This document shows, piece after piece, positions 1-9,558 of a DNA stretch of 15,179 nucleotides. Location: NCBI GenBank assembly GCA_964516635.1, contig CAZEZY010000055.1:1-15179 (forward strand), read 5' to 3'. How positions within the stretch are numbered: the stretch's first letter is position 1; each line of letters starts with the position of its first letter. Under the pieces are notes generated by a model. That model searched no databases, had not been told where the DNA came from, and worked only from the letters and a program-made list of their open reading frames with translations. The translations under genes and the position numbers were made by a program. This DNA comes from CAZEZY01 sp964516635. GTDB taxonomy: Bacteria > Pseudomonadota > Gammaproteobacteria > Burkholderiales > Burkholderiaceae_C.

Positions 1-181
1 CCACGCTGGCCGCGTCCAGCCAGTCTTGCCGGCTGGAGCAGTACTCGCTGTCGTCGTCGTCTTCCCAGTTTTTCATGAAGATGCCGATGACTTCGTGCCC
101 CTGCTGCTTGAGCAGCCAGGCGCTGACGGCGGAATCCACGCCGCCGGACAGGCCGACGACAACTCGGTGATGGGTGGGCAT
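1..181 (-). CDS. mnmA: tRNA-specific 2-thiouridylase MnmA, N-terminal fragment
   Basis: Sixty codons of the start of the gene lie in the window and the rest runs off the left edge. The protein begins MPTHHRVVVGLSGGVDSAVS. The SGGVDS stretch at residues 12-17 is the ATP-binding PP-loop of the adenylating thiouridylases. It is followed by FMKNWEDDDDSEYC, a signature of the MnmA/TrmU family: FMKNW plus an acidic run and a Cys. The enzyme uses ATP and a relayed persulfide sulfur to 2-thiolate U34 of the tRNAs for Lys, Glu and Gln in the cytoplasm. The ATG at 181 is chosen because the family's N-terminus aligns there. The gene is divergent from the phospholipase D gene, with an 83-nt spacer between them. 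The identification is strong. The catalytic cysteines further downstream cannot be seen. Confidence 0.93.
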   Translation of the reverse strand, partial: MPTHHRVVVGLSGGVDSAVSAWLLKQQGHEVIGIFMKNWEDDDDSEYCSSRQDWLDAASV

Positions 182-252
182 GATGCGGATTATCCCAGCC
201 GATGGCTTGAAGCGGTTGGGGATGGGTAAGATGCATCCGTTGGCTGAAACAT

Positions 253-257
253 GAGGG
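253..257 (+). promoter_or_regulatory. Ribosome binding site of the phospholipase D gene
   Basis: GAGGG lies 7 nt before the ATG at 265. It supports that start over an internal ATG at 322, which has no purine-rich site and would remove the Arg-rich n-region of the lipoprotein signal peptide. Confidence 0.6.
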
Positions 258-264
258 TTCACGC

Positions 265-1836
265 ATGTCGCTACGCGCCCGCAACCGGTCGTTTGGCCCG
301 TCTCCGGCTCGGTACTGGACCATGGTGCTGCTGTTGCCATGGATGGGTCTGCTGGGTTGCGCTGTGCAGCCCCCGATGCCCGAGCGCAGTCCCAGCGCTT
401 ACTTTGCCGATACCGACAACACCACCCTAGGACGTGCGGTGCAAGCCTCAGGTCCAGAAGCTGGACGCAGTGGAATGCGGGCCCTGCCCGACCCTCTGGA
501 TGCATTCGTCGCCCGGGTGGCTTTGGTGCGTGCCGCCGAAAGGGCACTCGATGTCCAGTACTACATCTGGCGACCCGACACCACGGGTATCTTGCTCCTC
601 AATGAACTGGGCCAGGCCGCCGATCGCGGCGTGCGCATCCGACTGCTCCTGGACGACAACGGTATTGCGGGCATGGATTCCCTGTTGGCAGAGCTGAATG
701 CACATTCCGGGATCGAGGTCAGGGTGTTCAACCCCTTTGCGAACCGCGACTTCAAGGCACTGGGCTACCTGAACGATTTCAAGCGATTGAACCGGCGCAT
801 GCACAACAAGGCCCTGGTTGCAGACGCCCAGGCCGCGATCGTTGGCGGACGAAACATCGGTGATGCTTTCTTTGGGGCAGACCCGTCGATGAACTTCACC
901 GACCTTGACGTGCTGGTTGCAGGCCCGATCGCGGCCGACGTGGCGGGCGCTTTTGACACTTACTGGAACAGCGCGTTCGCCTACCCGCTGGAGGCGCTGG
1001 TGGACAGCACCGACACCCAGCCACCGCTGGCCACGCTCGCCAAGCAAGTCGCCCAGCTGCCGGACACCGCCCGATACGCCCAGGCCCTGCGCACGACCGA
1101 ACTGGTCGGGCACATCGAACGCGGCACGCTGCGCCTGGATTGGGTGCCCATGCGCCTGGTCAGCGACCCGCCTGGCAAGGTCGATGGCACGGCCGACCCG
1201 TCTTCGTGGATGGCCAACGATCTTGCCTTGGCGCTCGGTCCGGTTGAACGACAGATCGACCTTGTCTCGCCGTACTTTGTGCCCGGGGCCAGCGGCACCG
1301 CCGCCTTGGCCCGACATCCGGCCCAGGGGGTGCAACTGCGCCTGGTGACCAACTCGCTGGCCGCCACCGACGTGGCCGCCGTTCATGCCGGGTATGCGCA
1401 TCGGCGAGCCGACCTGCTACGTGCAGGTGCACAGTTGTACGAGTTCAAGCCCCACCCTGCTATCGAACCCGGGCTTCGCTGGCGTCTCGGTGGCAGCAGC
1501 TCGGCCAGCCTGCATGGCAAGACGATTTCGGTGGACCGTCAGCGCGTCTTTGTGGGTTCCTTTAATGTCGATCCCCGATCGGTGCGATTGAATACCGAAA
1601 TGGGCCTGGTGATCGAGAGCCCGGCCCTGGCCACTGCGATGGCCGACAGCCTGGACCGTCACCTTGCTTACCAGGCGTTCGAGCTGCGCCTGGGCGAAGG
1701 GGAGCGCATCGAGTGGATTGAACGCGAAACGGCAACCGCCGAACCGGTGGTGCACCTCACCGAGCCCCGTGCCAGCCTGTGGCGCCGCCTGCTGGTTGCA
1801 TTCCTGTCGCTTCTGCCCATCGAATGGCTGCTCTGA
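265..1836 (+). CDS. Phospholipase D family lipoprotein (cardiolipin synthase C-like)
   Basis: The protein has 523 residues. An Arg-rich N-terminus and hydrophobic stretch end in the lipobox LLGC (Cys32). Ala at +2 suggests an outer-membrane lipoprotein by the usual sorting rule. Two HKD motifs mark the PLD superfamily: H180-N-K182 with D187, and H417-G-K419 with D424. Each is followed by the usual Gly/Asn segment (VGGRNIGD and VGSFNVD). The segments DVQYYIW (96-102) and the C-terminal LLPIEWLL are typical of the ClsC/YmdC-like branch. That branch transfers a phosphatidyl group between phospholipids to make cardiolipin. The paired HKD sites form one active centre with a phospho-histidine intermediate. 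No ymdB partner is nearby, so true cardiolipin synthase activity is an inference. A periplasmic phospholipase or transphosphatidylase is the alternative. The gene stands alone, divergent from mnmA and convergent with the damaged monooxygenase gene 33 nt away. Confidence 0.85.
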   Translation: MSLRARNRSFGPSPARYWTMVLLLPWMGLLGCAVQPPMPERSPSAYFADTDNTTLGRAVQASGPEAGRSGMRALPDPLDAFVARVALVRAAERALDVQYYIWRPDTTGILLLNELGQAADRGVRIRLLLDDNGIAGMDSLLAELNAHSGIEVRVFNPFANRDFKALGYLNDFKRLNRRMHNKALVADAQAAIVGGRNIGDAFFGADPSMNFTDLDVLVAGPIAADVAGAFDTYWNSAFAYPLEALVDSTDTQPPLATLAKQVAQLPDTARYAQALRTTELVGHIERGTLRLDWVPMRLVSDPPGKVDGTADPSSWMANDLALALGPVERQIDLVSPYFVPGASGTAALARHPAQGVQLRLVTNSLAATDVAAVHAGYAHRRADLLRAGAQLYEFKPHPAIEPGLRWRLGGSSSASLHGKTISVDRQRVFVGSFNVDPRSVRLNTEMGLVIESPALATAMADSLDRHLAYQAFELRLGEGERIEWIERETATAEPVVHLTEPRASLWRRLLVAFLSLLPIEWLL

Positions 1837-2129
1837 AGGGCGAGTTGGACGTCAGCCCGCCCGGAGCGCTCAGACTTCCACCAACGACCGTTCGCCGGCC
1901 CACTGCATGGCGCTGAGAGCCATGTCCAGCGAGCGCAGGCGCAGGGCCGGGTCGTACACGTCGCTCACCAGGATGAACTCGTCTGCCTCGGTCAGGTTGG
2001 CGAGGCACTGGAGGCCCTCACGCACCGTGGTGGGGCCGCCGATGACAGCGGCGGCCAGGAAGTCGCCGATCGCGGCGCGGGCACGGCCATCGACCTGCTG
2101 CCAGAAATCGGGAATGGGGGGCTGCAGCC

Positions 2130-2184
2130 GCCGCCGATCGCCCGTGAGGATGCCGAGCACGCGCTGGTAGGTGCTGCTGGCCAG
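2130..2184. repeat. Left copy of 55-bp direct repeat abutting the N gap
   Basis: It begins GCCGCCGATCGCCCG and ends directly at the first N. The copy at 2285-2339 is identical in all 55 positions. A perfect repeat that touches both edges of a 100-N spacer is the expected mark of two contigs that overlap but were not merged. Confidence 0.95.
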
Positions 2185-2284
2185 NNNNNNNNNNNNNNNN
2201 NNNNNNNNNNNNNNNNNNNNNNNNNNNNNNNNNNNNNNNNNNNNNNNNNNNNNNNNNNNNNNNNNNNNNNNNNNNNNNNNNNNN
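2185..2284. other. Assembly gap of 100 N
   Basis: This is exactly 100 ambiguous bases, the conventional scaffold spacer, so its length says nothing about real distance. It lies inside the luciferase-like monooxygenase gene. The flanking sequence overlaps by 55 bp, so the true gap is probably zero. Confidence 0.97.
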
Positions 2285-2339
2285 GCCGCCGATCGCCCGT
2301 GAGGATGCCGAGCACGCGCTGGTAGGTGCTGCTGGCCAG
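2285..2339. repeat. Right copy of 55-bp direct repeat abutting the N gap
   Basis: It starts at the first base after the Ns and matches 2130-2184 exactly. Both copies encode the same peptide on the minus strand, ending in RVLGILTGDRR. This is one real segment written twice. Confidence 0.95.
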
Positions 2340-2765
2340 AAATTCGGCCTCCTCGTCGGTGGGTGCGGCGATCAGTGGCACACCGATGGCCGCGTAGGGC
2401 TGGGTCAGCGTGGCCGATGGCCGAAAACGGGCGCGATAAAGGTCCAGTGCCTGGAGCAGCAACCGCGGCGCAAAGTGCGAGGCAAACGCGAACGGCAGGC
2501 CGAGCTCGCCATCCCGGCCATGTTGTGGTGTTCGGCCAGCCAGTAGCGCTGGAAACCCAGGTGTTCGGCGTGCTGGGCGGTGCGCAGCGCAATGGCCAGG
2601 GCGTCGGCCACGGTACCACCTTCGCGAACGGCCACCAGGTCGAGCAGGGAGAGCGGAATGGCGTGGAGGGGTTTGCTCATGGGGCGATTTTCCGGCAACT
2701 GGCCGTCACTTGCAGGACAATGGCGACAGCCAATTCGTTTTGATTCATCACTGTTAGCCCTGCCC

Positions 2766-3212
2766 ATGCCCCGTCTGCAGTTTGACACGCCCGAGCGTTT
2801 CCGTTTCCAAACCGATATCCAGATCTACATCAGCCACGTGAACCAGGGCGGTCACCTGGACAACGCGCAGTTGCTGACGCTGGTGTCCGAGGCGCGGGTC
2901 CGCTTTTTCAAGGCGCTGGGCTATCGGGAAGGCGATGTGGCCGGTCACCCGATTGTGGTCGGTGACATCGGGGCGCAGTACCAGTCCGAGGGCTTTCACG
3001 GCGAGGTGATGTGCGTGTCCCTGGAGCCGACCGATTTCAACAAGTACGGCTTTGATCTGGCCTTCCAGATGCGCGAAAAGGACAGTGGCCGCGATGTGGC
3101 GCGCGGCAAGATCGGCATCGTGTTTGTACAGCCCGCAGCGAAGAAGGTGGCGCCGCTGCCGCCGGCGTTCCTGGCGCGGCTGGCCGAGAGGTTGGGCCCC
3201 GCAGCGGTTTAG
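2766..3212 (+). CDS. Thioesterase family protein (4HBT/hotdog fold)
   Basis: The protein has 148 residues and starts MPRLQFDTPERFRF. The segment VNQGGHLDNAQLLTLVSEAR followed by FF and ALGY is the conserved helix region of 4-hydroxybenzoyl-CoA-thioesterase-like hotdog proteins; relatives carry a GHVNNA-type motif here. The length is normal for a single-hotdog acyl-CoA thioesterase, which works as a cytoplasmic oligomer and hydrolyses acyl-CoA or acyl-ACP thioesters. The substrate cannot be read from the sequence. The start at 2766 is chosen because the family fold begins just after it. Upstream in-frame sequence has no family character and overlaps the divergent monooxygenase start. No clear Shine-Dalgarno site is visible. 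The stop codon overlaps the proA stop on the other strand. Confidence 0.82.
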   Translation: MPRLQFDTPERFRFQTDIQIYISHVNQGGHLDNAQLLTLVSEARVRFFKALGYREGDVAGHPIVVGDIGAQYQSEGFHGEVMCVSLEPTDFNKYGFDLAFQMREKDSGRDVARGKIGIVFVQPAAKKVAPLPPAFLARLAERLGPAAV

Positions 3213-4489
3213 CCGCGCACCTCGCCCTCGCCCAGCACCACGTACTTGAGCGAAGTCAGCCCCTCGACGCCCACCGGCCCCCGGGCGTGAAACTTGTCGG
3301 TGCTGATGCCGATTTCGGCTCCCAGCCCGTACTCGAAGCCATCGGCAAAGCGGGTGCTGGCGTTGACCATCACGCTGCTCGAATCCACCTCGCGCAGGAA
3401 ACGCTGGGCGTGGATGTGGTGGGTGGTCAGGATGGCTTCGGTGTGGTGGCTGGAGTAGCGGTTGATGTGAGCGATGGCCTCGTCCACGCCGGCCACCACC
3501 TTCACGCTGATGATGGGGGCCAGGTATTCCTCGCTCCAGTCCTGCTCGGTGGCGTCCTTCAAGAGGGCGCCGGAAATGCGAGCCAAGATGGCCTTGGATT
3601 CAGGGCAACAGCGCATTTCCACGCCTTTCTGCGCGTAAATGGTGCCGATCTTCGGTAAAAATTCGTCCGCCACACCGCGTGCCACGAGCAGGCTTTCGGT
3701 CGCATTGCAGGGGCTGAACTTCTGGGTCTTGGCATTGTCGGCCACCTTCACCGCCATGGCGATGTCGCAGGGGTCGTCCACATAGGTGTGGCAGTTGCCG
3801 TCCAGGTGCTTGATCACAGGCACCTTGGCCTCACGGCTGATGCGCTCGATCAGGCCCTTGCCGCCACGCGGAATGATCACGTCCACGTAAGCGGGCATGG
3901 CAATGAGCTGGCCCACGGCTTCGCGGTCGGTGGTGGGCACGAGCTGCACCGCATCGGCCGGCAGGCCGGCTTGCACCAGGGCTTGCTGCACCAGCGTGGC
4001 CAGCGCGCGGTTGCTGTCGATGGCTTCGGAGCCGCCGCGCAGGATGCAGGCGTTGCCGCTCTTGATGCTCAAAGAAGCGGCCTCGATGGTGACGTTGGGT
4101 CGGCTCTCGTAAATCATCCCGAACACGCCGATGGGCACGCGCATCTGCCCCACGCGGATGCCGCTGGGCATCTGCTTCAAGCCCGACACCTCGCCGATGA
4201 GGTCGGCCATGGCGGCGAGTTGCTCGCACCCTTCCGCGCAGGTCTCGATCACCTGGGGGGTGAGCTTGAGGCGGTCCACCATGGGCTCGGCCAGGCCAGC
4301 CGAGCGGGCACGCGCCAGGTCCTTGGCGTTTTCCGCCTGGAGCGCGTCCACGTTGGCGCGCAGCAGCGCGGCCAGTGCACGCAGGGCCTTCACCTTGGTG
4401 GCGGCACCGGCCTTGGCCATCAGCGCCGAGGCGACCTTGGCCTGCTGGCCCAGGGTGTTCATGAGTTCAACGGTGTTCAGGGCATTCAT
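3209..4489 (-). CDS. proA: Glutamate-5-semialdehyde dehydrogenase (gamma-glutamyl phosphate reductase)
   Basis: The protein has 426 residues, a normal ProA length. It catalyses the NADPH-dependent reduction of gamma-glutamyl phosphate to glutamate-5-semialdehyde, the second step of proline synthesis from glutamate, in the cytoplasm. Visible family marks are GVFGMIYESRPNVT (121-134), LRGGSEAIDSN (150-160), IPRGGKGLI (206-214), and the probable catalytic Cys261 in SPCNATESLLV. The C-terminal block runs TRFADGFEYGLG, EIGIST, HARGPVG and LTSLKYV. The start at 4489 places the N-terminal helix where the family begins. The reading frame is intact. proB is not adjacent. The TAA stop (3211-3209) shares TTAG with the TAG of the convergent thioesterase. 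Its promoter must lie in the spacer it shares with the divergent signalling cluster. Confidence 0.96.
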   Translation of the reverse strand: MNALNTVELMNTLGQQAKVASALMAKAGAATKVKALRALAALLRANVDALQAENAKDLARARSAGLAEPMVDRLKLTPQVIETCAEGCEQLAAMADLIGEVSGLKQMPSGIRVGQMRVPIGVFGMIYESRPNVTIEAASLSIKSGNACILRGGSEAIDSNRALATLVQQALVQAGLPADAVQLVPTTDREAVGQLIAMPAYVDVIIPRGGKGLIERISREAKVPVIKHLDGNCHTYVDDPCDIAMAVKVADNAKTQKFSPCNATESLLVARGVADEFLPKIGTIYAQKGVEMRCCPESKAILARISGALLKDATEQDWSEEYLAPIISVKVVAGVDEAIAHINRYSSHHTEAILTTHHIHAQRFLREVDSSSVMVNASTRFADGFEYGLGAEIGISTDKFHARGPVGVEGLTSLKYVVLGEGEVRG

Positions 4490-4723
4490 GCACAGATTTT
4501 CTCATTTTGTGCCGGTTGAAGCCGGGCCAACGGCGCATGATCAGAACTGGCACAGCCAACCGCTTATTCCAGCAGTCGTCTCAGACCCATCTGATCGACC
4601 TAGTCGTAAACCCTGAATCGGCTACCCAAATGGCGTAAGCTGGCTGACAATGTGACAGTCGAAAATCGTTGATTCCATTTGGGTTTTATATTTTCACGCT
4701 GTCGCGGACGCATCCGTTCCATC
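4490..4723. promoter_or_regulatory. Divergent spacer between proA and the signalling cluster
   Basis: This 234-nt non-coding stretch separates two divergently transcribed units, so it should hold both promoters. I could not place a convincing -35/-10 pair on either strand. What can be seen is a small perfect hairpin at 4581-4594 (TCAGA, loop CCCA, TCTGA), the 10-bp inverted repeat at 4624-4684, and an AT-rich stretch TTTTATATTTT at 4684-4694 just after the repeat. The rest shows no structure that I recognise. Confidence 0.5.
4624..4684. repeat. Perfect 10-bp inverted repeat with 41-nt spacer upstream of the CheB-CheR cluster
   Basis: The arms are ACCCAAATGG (4624-4633) and CCATTTGGGT (4675-4684). 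The right arm ends 39 nt before the ATG at 4724 and runs into TTTTATATTTT. It could be a pair of operator half-sites, or the stem of a long-loop attenuator or terminator. The sequence does not decide between these, and chance is possible at this arm length. Confidence 0.5.
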
Positions 4724-7685
<2,962 letters not shown>

Positions 7686-7687
<2 letters not shown>

Positions 7688-7690
7688 AGG
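7686..7690 (+). promoter_or_regulatory. Ribosome binding site of the histidine kinase gene
   Basis: AGAGG lies 5 nt before the ATG at 7696 and overlaps the last two bases of the preceding stop codon. It fixes the kinase start. The open frame extends much further upstream inside the CheB-CheR gene, but with no kinase-like sequence. Confidence 0.6.
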
Positions 7691-7695
7691 CCGTC

Positions 7696-9558
7696 ATGGG
7701 AGGGAAGAAGCCACACGATCCGTTGGGCGCCGGGCTGGCGCTCGAGTGGCTGCAGCACGCCGCGATCTGGGCGTGTGTCTGTGACCGCCATGGCAACCTG
7801 CTCTGGGTCAATCGGGCGATGCAGGCGGAGCTGGGCCTCACCGAAGCCAGCCAGGACCACCCGAACATTCAGCAGATCATGCCCTGGCACAATGCCGCGC
7901 GGCTGGCCTCCACCGTGACCGAGGTGATGGCAAGTGGGGAGGAAAGGCAGTTTGATGACGTCTGGATCCTCGGCAGCGAGACCCGATGGCGACGGACCCG
8001 CTGTTTCCGGCTCGGGGCAGACGCTTCGAGCGACCAGGTGGCCGTGCAGTCGGAGGACATCACGCGCGAGCACACGCTGAGGGAGCAGGCGGCGCTGAGC
8101 GAGGCCATTTTTGCCAATGCCCTGGAAGCCATTGCGGTGCTGGACGAAGAAGGGCGGCTGGTTCGTGTGAATCCCGCCTGGACCCGCCTCACCGGGTTTT
8201 CCGACCTCAACGCCATCGATCGCACCCTGGCCACGGTGTTCGATGCCCAGACCTACCCCGGCATGACCACCTTTGCCAGCTTCTGGCGGGCCATCACGTC
8301 CCGGACGCACTGGACCGGTGAGTTGCGTCTGCGCCGCAGCGACGGCATCAGCCGACTCACCTGGGCCAGTCTGAACGCGCTGGATGCCGGTTGTGGGCAA
8401 TCCGGGGGTTACCTGGCGGTGTTCACCGACATGTCGGAACTGGAGCGCTCGAGAGCCTCGCTGGTGGCGCATCGGAACCGGCTCGAGGAGCAGGTGCAGT
8501 ACCGAACCCAGGAGCTCGACGCGGCCCGCCGGGAAGCCGAATCGGCCAGTCTGGCCAAGTCGGACTTCATGGGAGCCATCAGCCACGAACTTCGCACACC
8601 GCTCAATGCCATTCTGGGCATGTCGCACCTGATGCTGCAAACCCCGCTGGAGACGATCCAGCGCGAGTACGCCCAGCACATCAGCCAGGCGGGCCGGCAG
8701 TTGCTGGGCCTCGTCGATGACGTGCTGGACTATGTCCGGCAGGACACCCGCGCCGAGGGCCCCGAGCTGACCTATTTCGAACTCGCCCCGCTGCTGGAAC
8801 ACTGGGCCCATCCCTGGCAGCAGCTGGCAGCGGCCAAGGGGCTGGGCTGGGCGGTGAGCCTGAAGACCGGCACGCCCGCCCAGTGGAAGGGTCCAGCCCG
8901 GGAACTGCTCCGCATCCTCGACAAGCTCGCCGACAACGCGGTGAAGTTCTGTGACCGTGGGGCCATCGAACTGGTGGTGTATGCCGATCCGGTGCAGGTC
9001 GATGGCAGGACGCCCCTCCACCTGCAGATCCACGATACCGGCAGGGGCATGGGGCTGGCCGAGCGCCAGGCGCTGTTCAGCCTGTTTCGCCAGGGAGACG
9101 CCAGCCCCAGGCGGCGGCACGGAGGGACCGGGCTCGGCCTGGCACTGGCCGCGCGGGTGGCCACCCGGATCGGGGCGGAACTGGATTGCCTGGAAAGCCA
9201 TCGCGGTCGCGGGAGCGTGTTCGAACTGCGCGCGCTACTCGAGACGGTGGCAGAGCCGTTGGGTGCCACCCCTGCCCCAGCGACAGACCGGCCACCGCCA
9301 GCCAACGCCGCGGCCGCCACCGTGAAGCGTCCGCCCGGTGCTCACCCGCAGGCCGAATGGGAATCGGTCCGGGGAGCCCTGATCCGGCTCCTGGACCGTT
9401 GGGATGCCGAGGCACTGGGCATCGCCCGACAACATGCCGACCTGATCCGCGAGATGCTGGGCGAGCGTTACGCCTTCTTCGACCACGCCCTTGCGCGGTT
9501 CGACTTCGACAAAGCCGCAGGTTGCCTGCAAAACCAACTGTCTCACCATGATCCATGA
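7696..9558 (+). CDS. Cytoplasmic PAS-PAS sensor histidine kinase without receiver domain
   Basis: The protein has 620 residues with no signal peptide or membrane segment. PAS 1 spans about 10-122 and PAS 2 about 133-250, followed by a coiled coil (about 250-290). The HisKA helix carries the phospho-accepting H297 in SHELRTPLN. The HATPase domain shows the N-box LADNAVKF (N414), G1 DTGRGMG (447-453), FSLFRQGD and G2 GGTGLGLALA (476-485), so the catalytic parts look complete. A Pro/Ala-rich linker (about 520-545) leads to a predicted helical tail (about 550-615) ending in FDFDKAAGCLQNQL. From memory, similar tails follow receiver domains in some beta-proteobacterial hybrid kinases; here no receiver intervenes. 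The kinase autophosphorylates on His and should pass phosphate to a response regulator, which is not encoded nearby. The gene lies 8 nt after the first fusion and overlaps the second by 11 nt, implying one operon. Confidence 0.9.
   Translation: MGGKKPHDPLGAGLALEWLQHAAIWACVCDRHGNLLWVNRAMQAELGLTEASQDHPNIQQIMPWHNAARLASTVTEVMASGEERQFDDVWILGSETRWRRTRCFRLGADASSDQVAVQSEDITREHTLREQAALSEAIFANALEAIAVLDEEGRLVRVNPAWTRLTGFSDLNAIDRTLATVFDAQTYPGMTTFASFWRAITSRTHWTGELRLRRSDGISRLTWASLNALDAGCGQSGGYLAVFTDMSELERSRASLVAHRNRLEEQVQYRTQELDAARREAESASLAKSDFMGAISHELRTPLNAILGMSHLMLQTPLETIQREYAQHISQAGRQLLGLVDDVLDYVRQDTRAEGPELTYFELAPLLEHWAHPWQQLAAAKGLGWAVSLKTGTPAQWKGPARELLRILDKLADNAVKFCDRGAIELVVYADPVQVDGRTPLHLQIHDTGRGMGLAERQALFSLFRQGDASPRRRHGGTGLGLALAARVATRIGAELDCLESHRGRGSVFELRALLETVAEPLGATPAPATDRPPPANAAAATVKRPPGAHPQAEWESVRGALIRLLDRWDAEALGIARQHADLIREMLGERYAFFDHALARFDFDKAAGCLQNQLSHHDP

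Larger units (their letters stand above)
1870..2680 (-). pseudogene. Luciferase-like monooxygenase (LLM class), disrupted by internal deletion and assembly gap
   Basis: The start at 2680 gives MSKPLHAIPLSLLDL, then VREGGTVADAL and YWLAEHHNM. This is the N-terminal signature of LLM flavin-dependent oxidoreductases (bacterial luciferase fold, FMNH2-dependent). After MAGMASSA (about residue 60, near 2502) the frame goes wrong. A second minus frame continues with GLPFAFASHFAP, a motif normally about 100 residues further on, so the middle of the flavin/substrate region is missing. The frame offset shows that the missing piece is not a multiple of three. A 100-N gap (2185-2284) then interrupts the C-terminal part. 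Deleting the gap plus one copy of the 55-bp repeat flanking it restores one continuous frame through IPDFWQQVDGRAR to the stop at 1872-1870. The lesion at about 2502 remains after this repair. It is either a real pseudogene or a second assembly error; the family identification is solid. The gene is divergent from the thioesterase with an 85-nt spacer. Confidence 0.8.

Noticed and set aside
1837..1869. Possible terminator between the phospholipase D gene and the monooxygenase
   Set aside because: The only pairing is GGGCG with CGCCC, five bases with a 15-nt loop and no T run. This is too weak to call.
2130..2339. 55-bp direct repeats considered as a target-site duplication or attachment sites around a mobile element
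   Set aside because: Only Ns lie between them, and both copies encode the same segment of one gene. An unmerged contig overlap explains all of it.
3788..4519. 243-codon open frame on the plus strand across proA
   Set aside because: It is antisense to proA, which has complete family motifs. The product is His/Gly/Leu-rich with no domain.
4581..4594. Small hairpin TCAGA-CCCA-TCTGA in the proA spacer as a terminator or operator
   Set aside because: A five-base stem with no T tract and no second copy is expected by chance. It is mentioned only as part of the spacer description.
4679..4723. TTG start at 4679 for the first CheB-CheR gene
   Set aside because: It falls inside the right arm of the inverted repeat, has no ribosome binding site, and adds 15 residues with no counterpart in copy 2.
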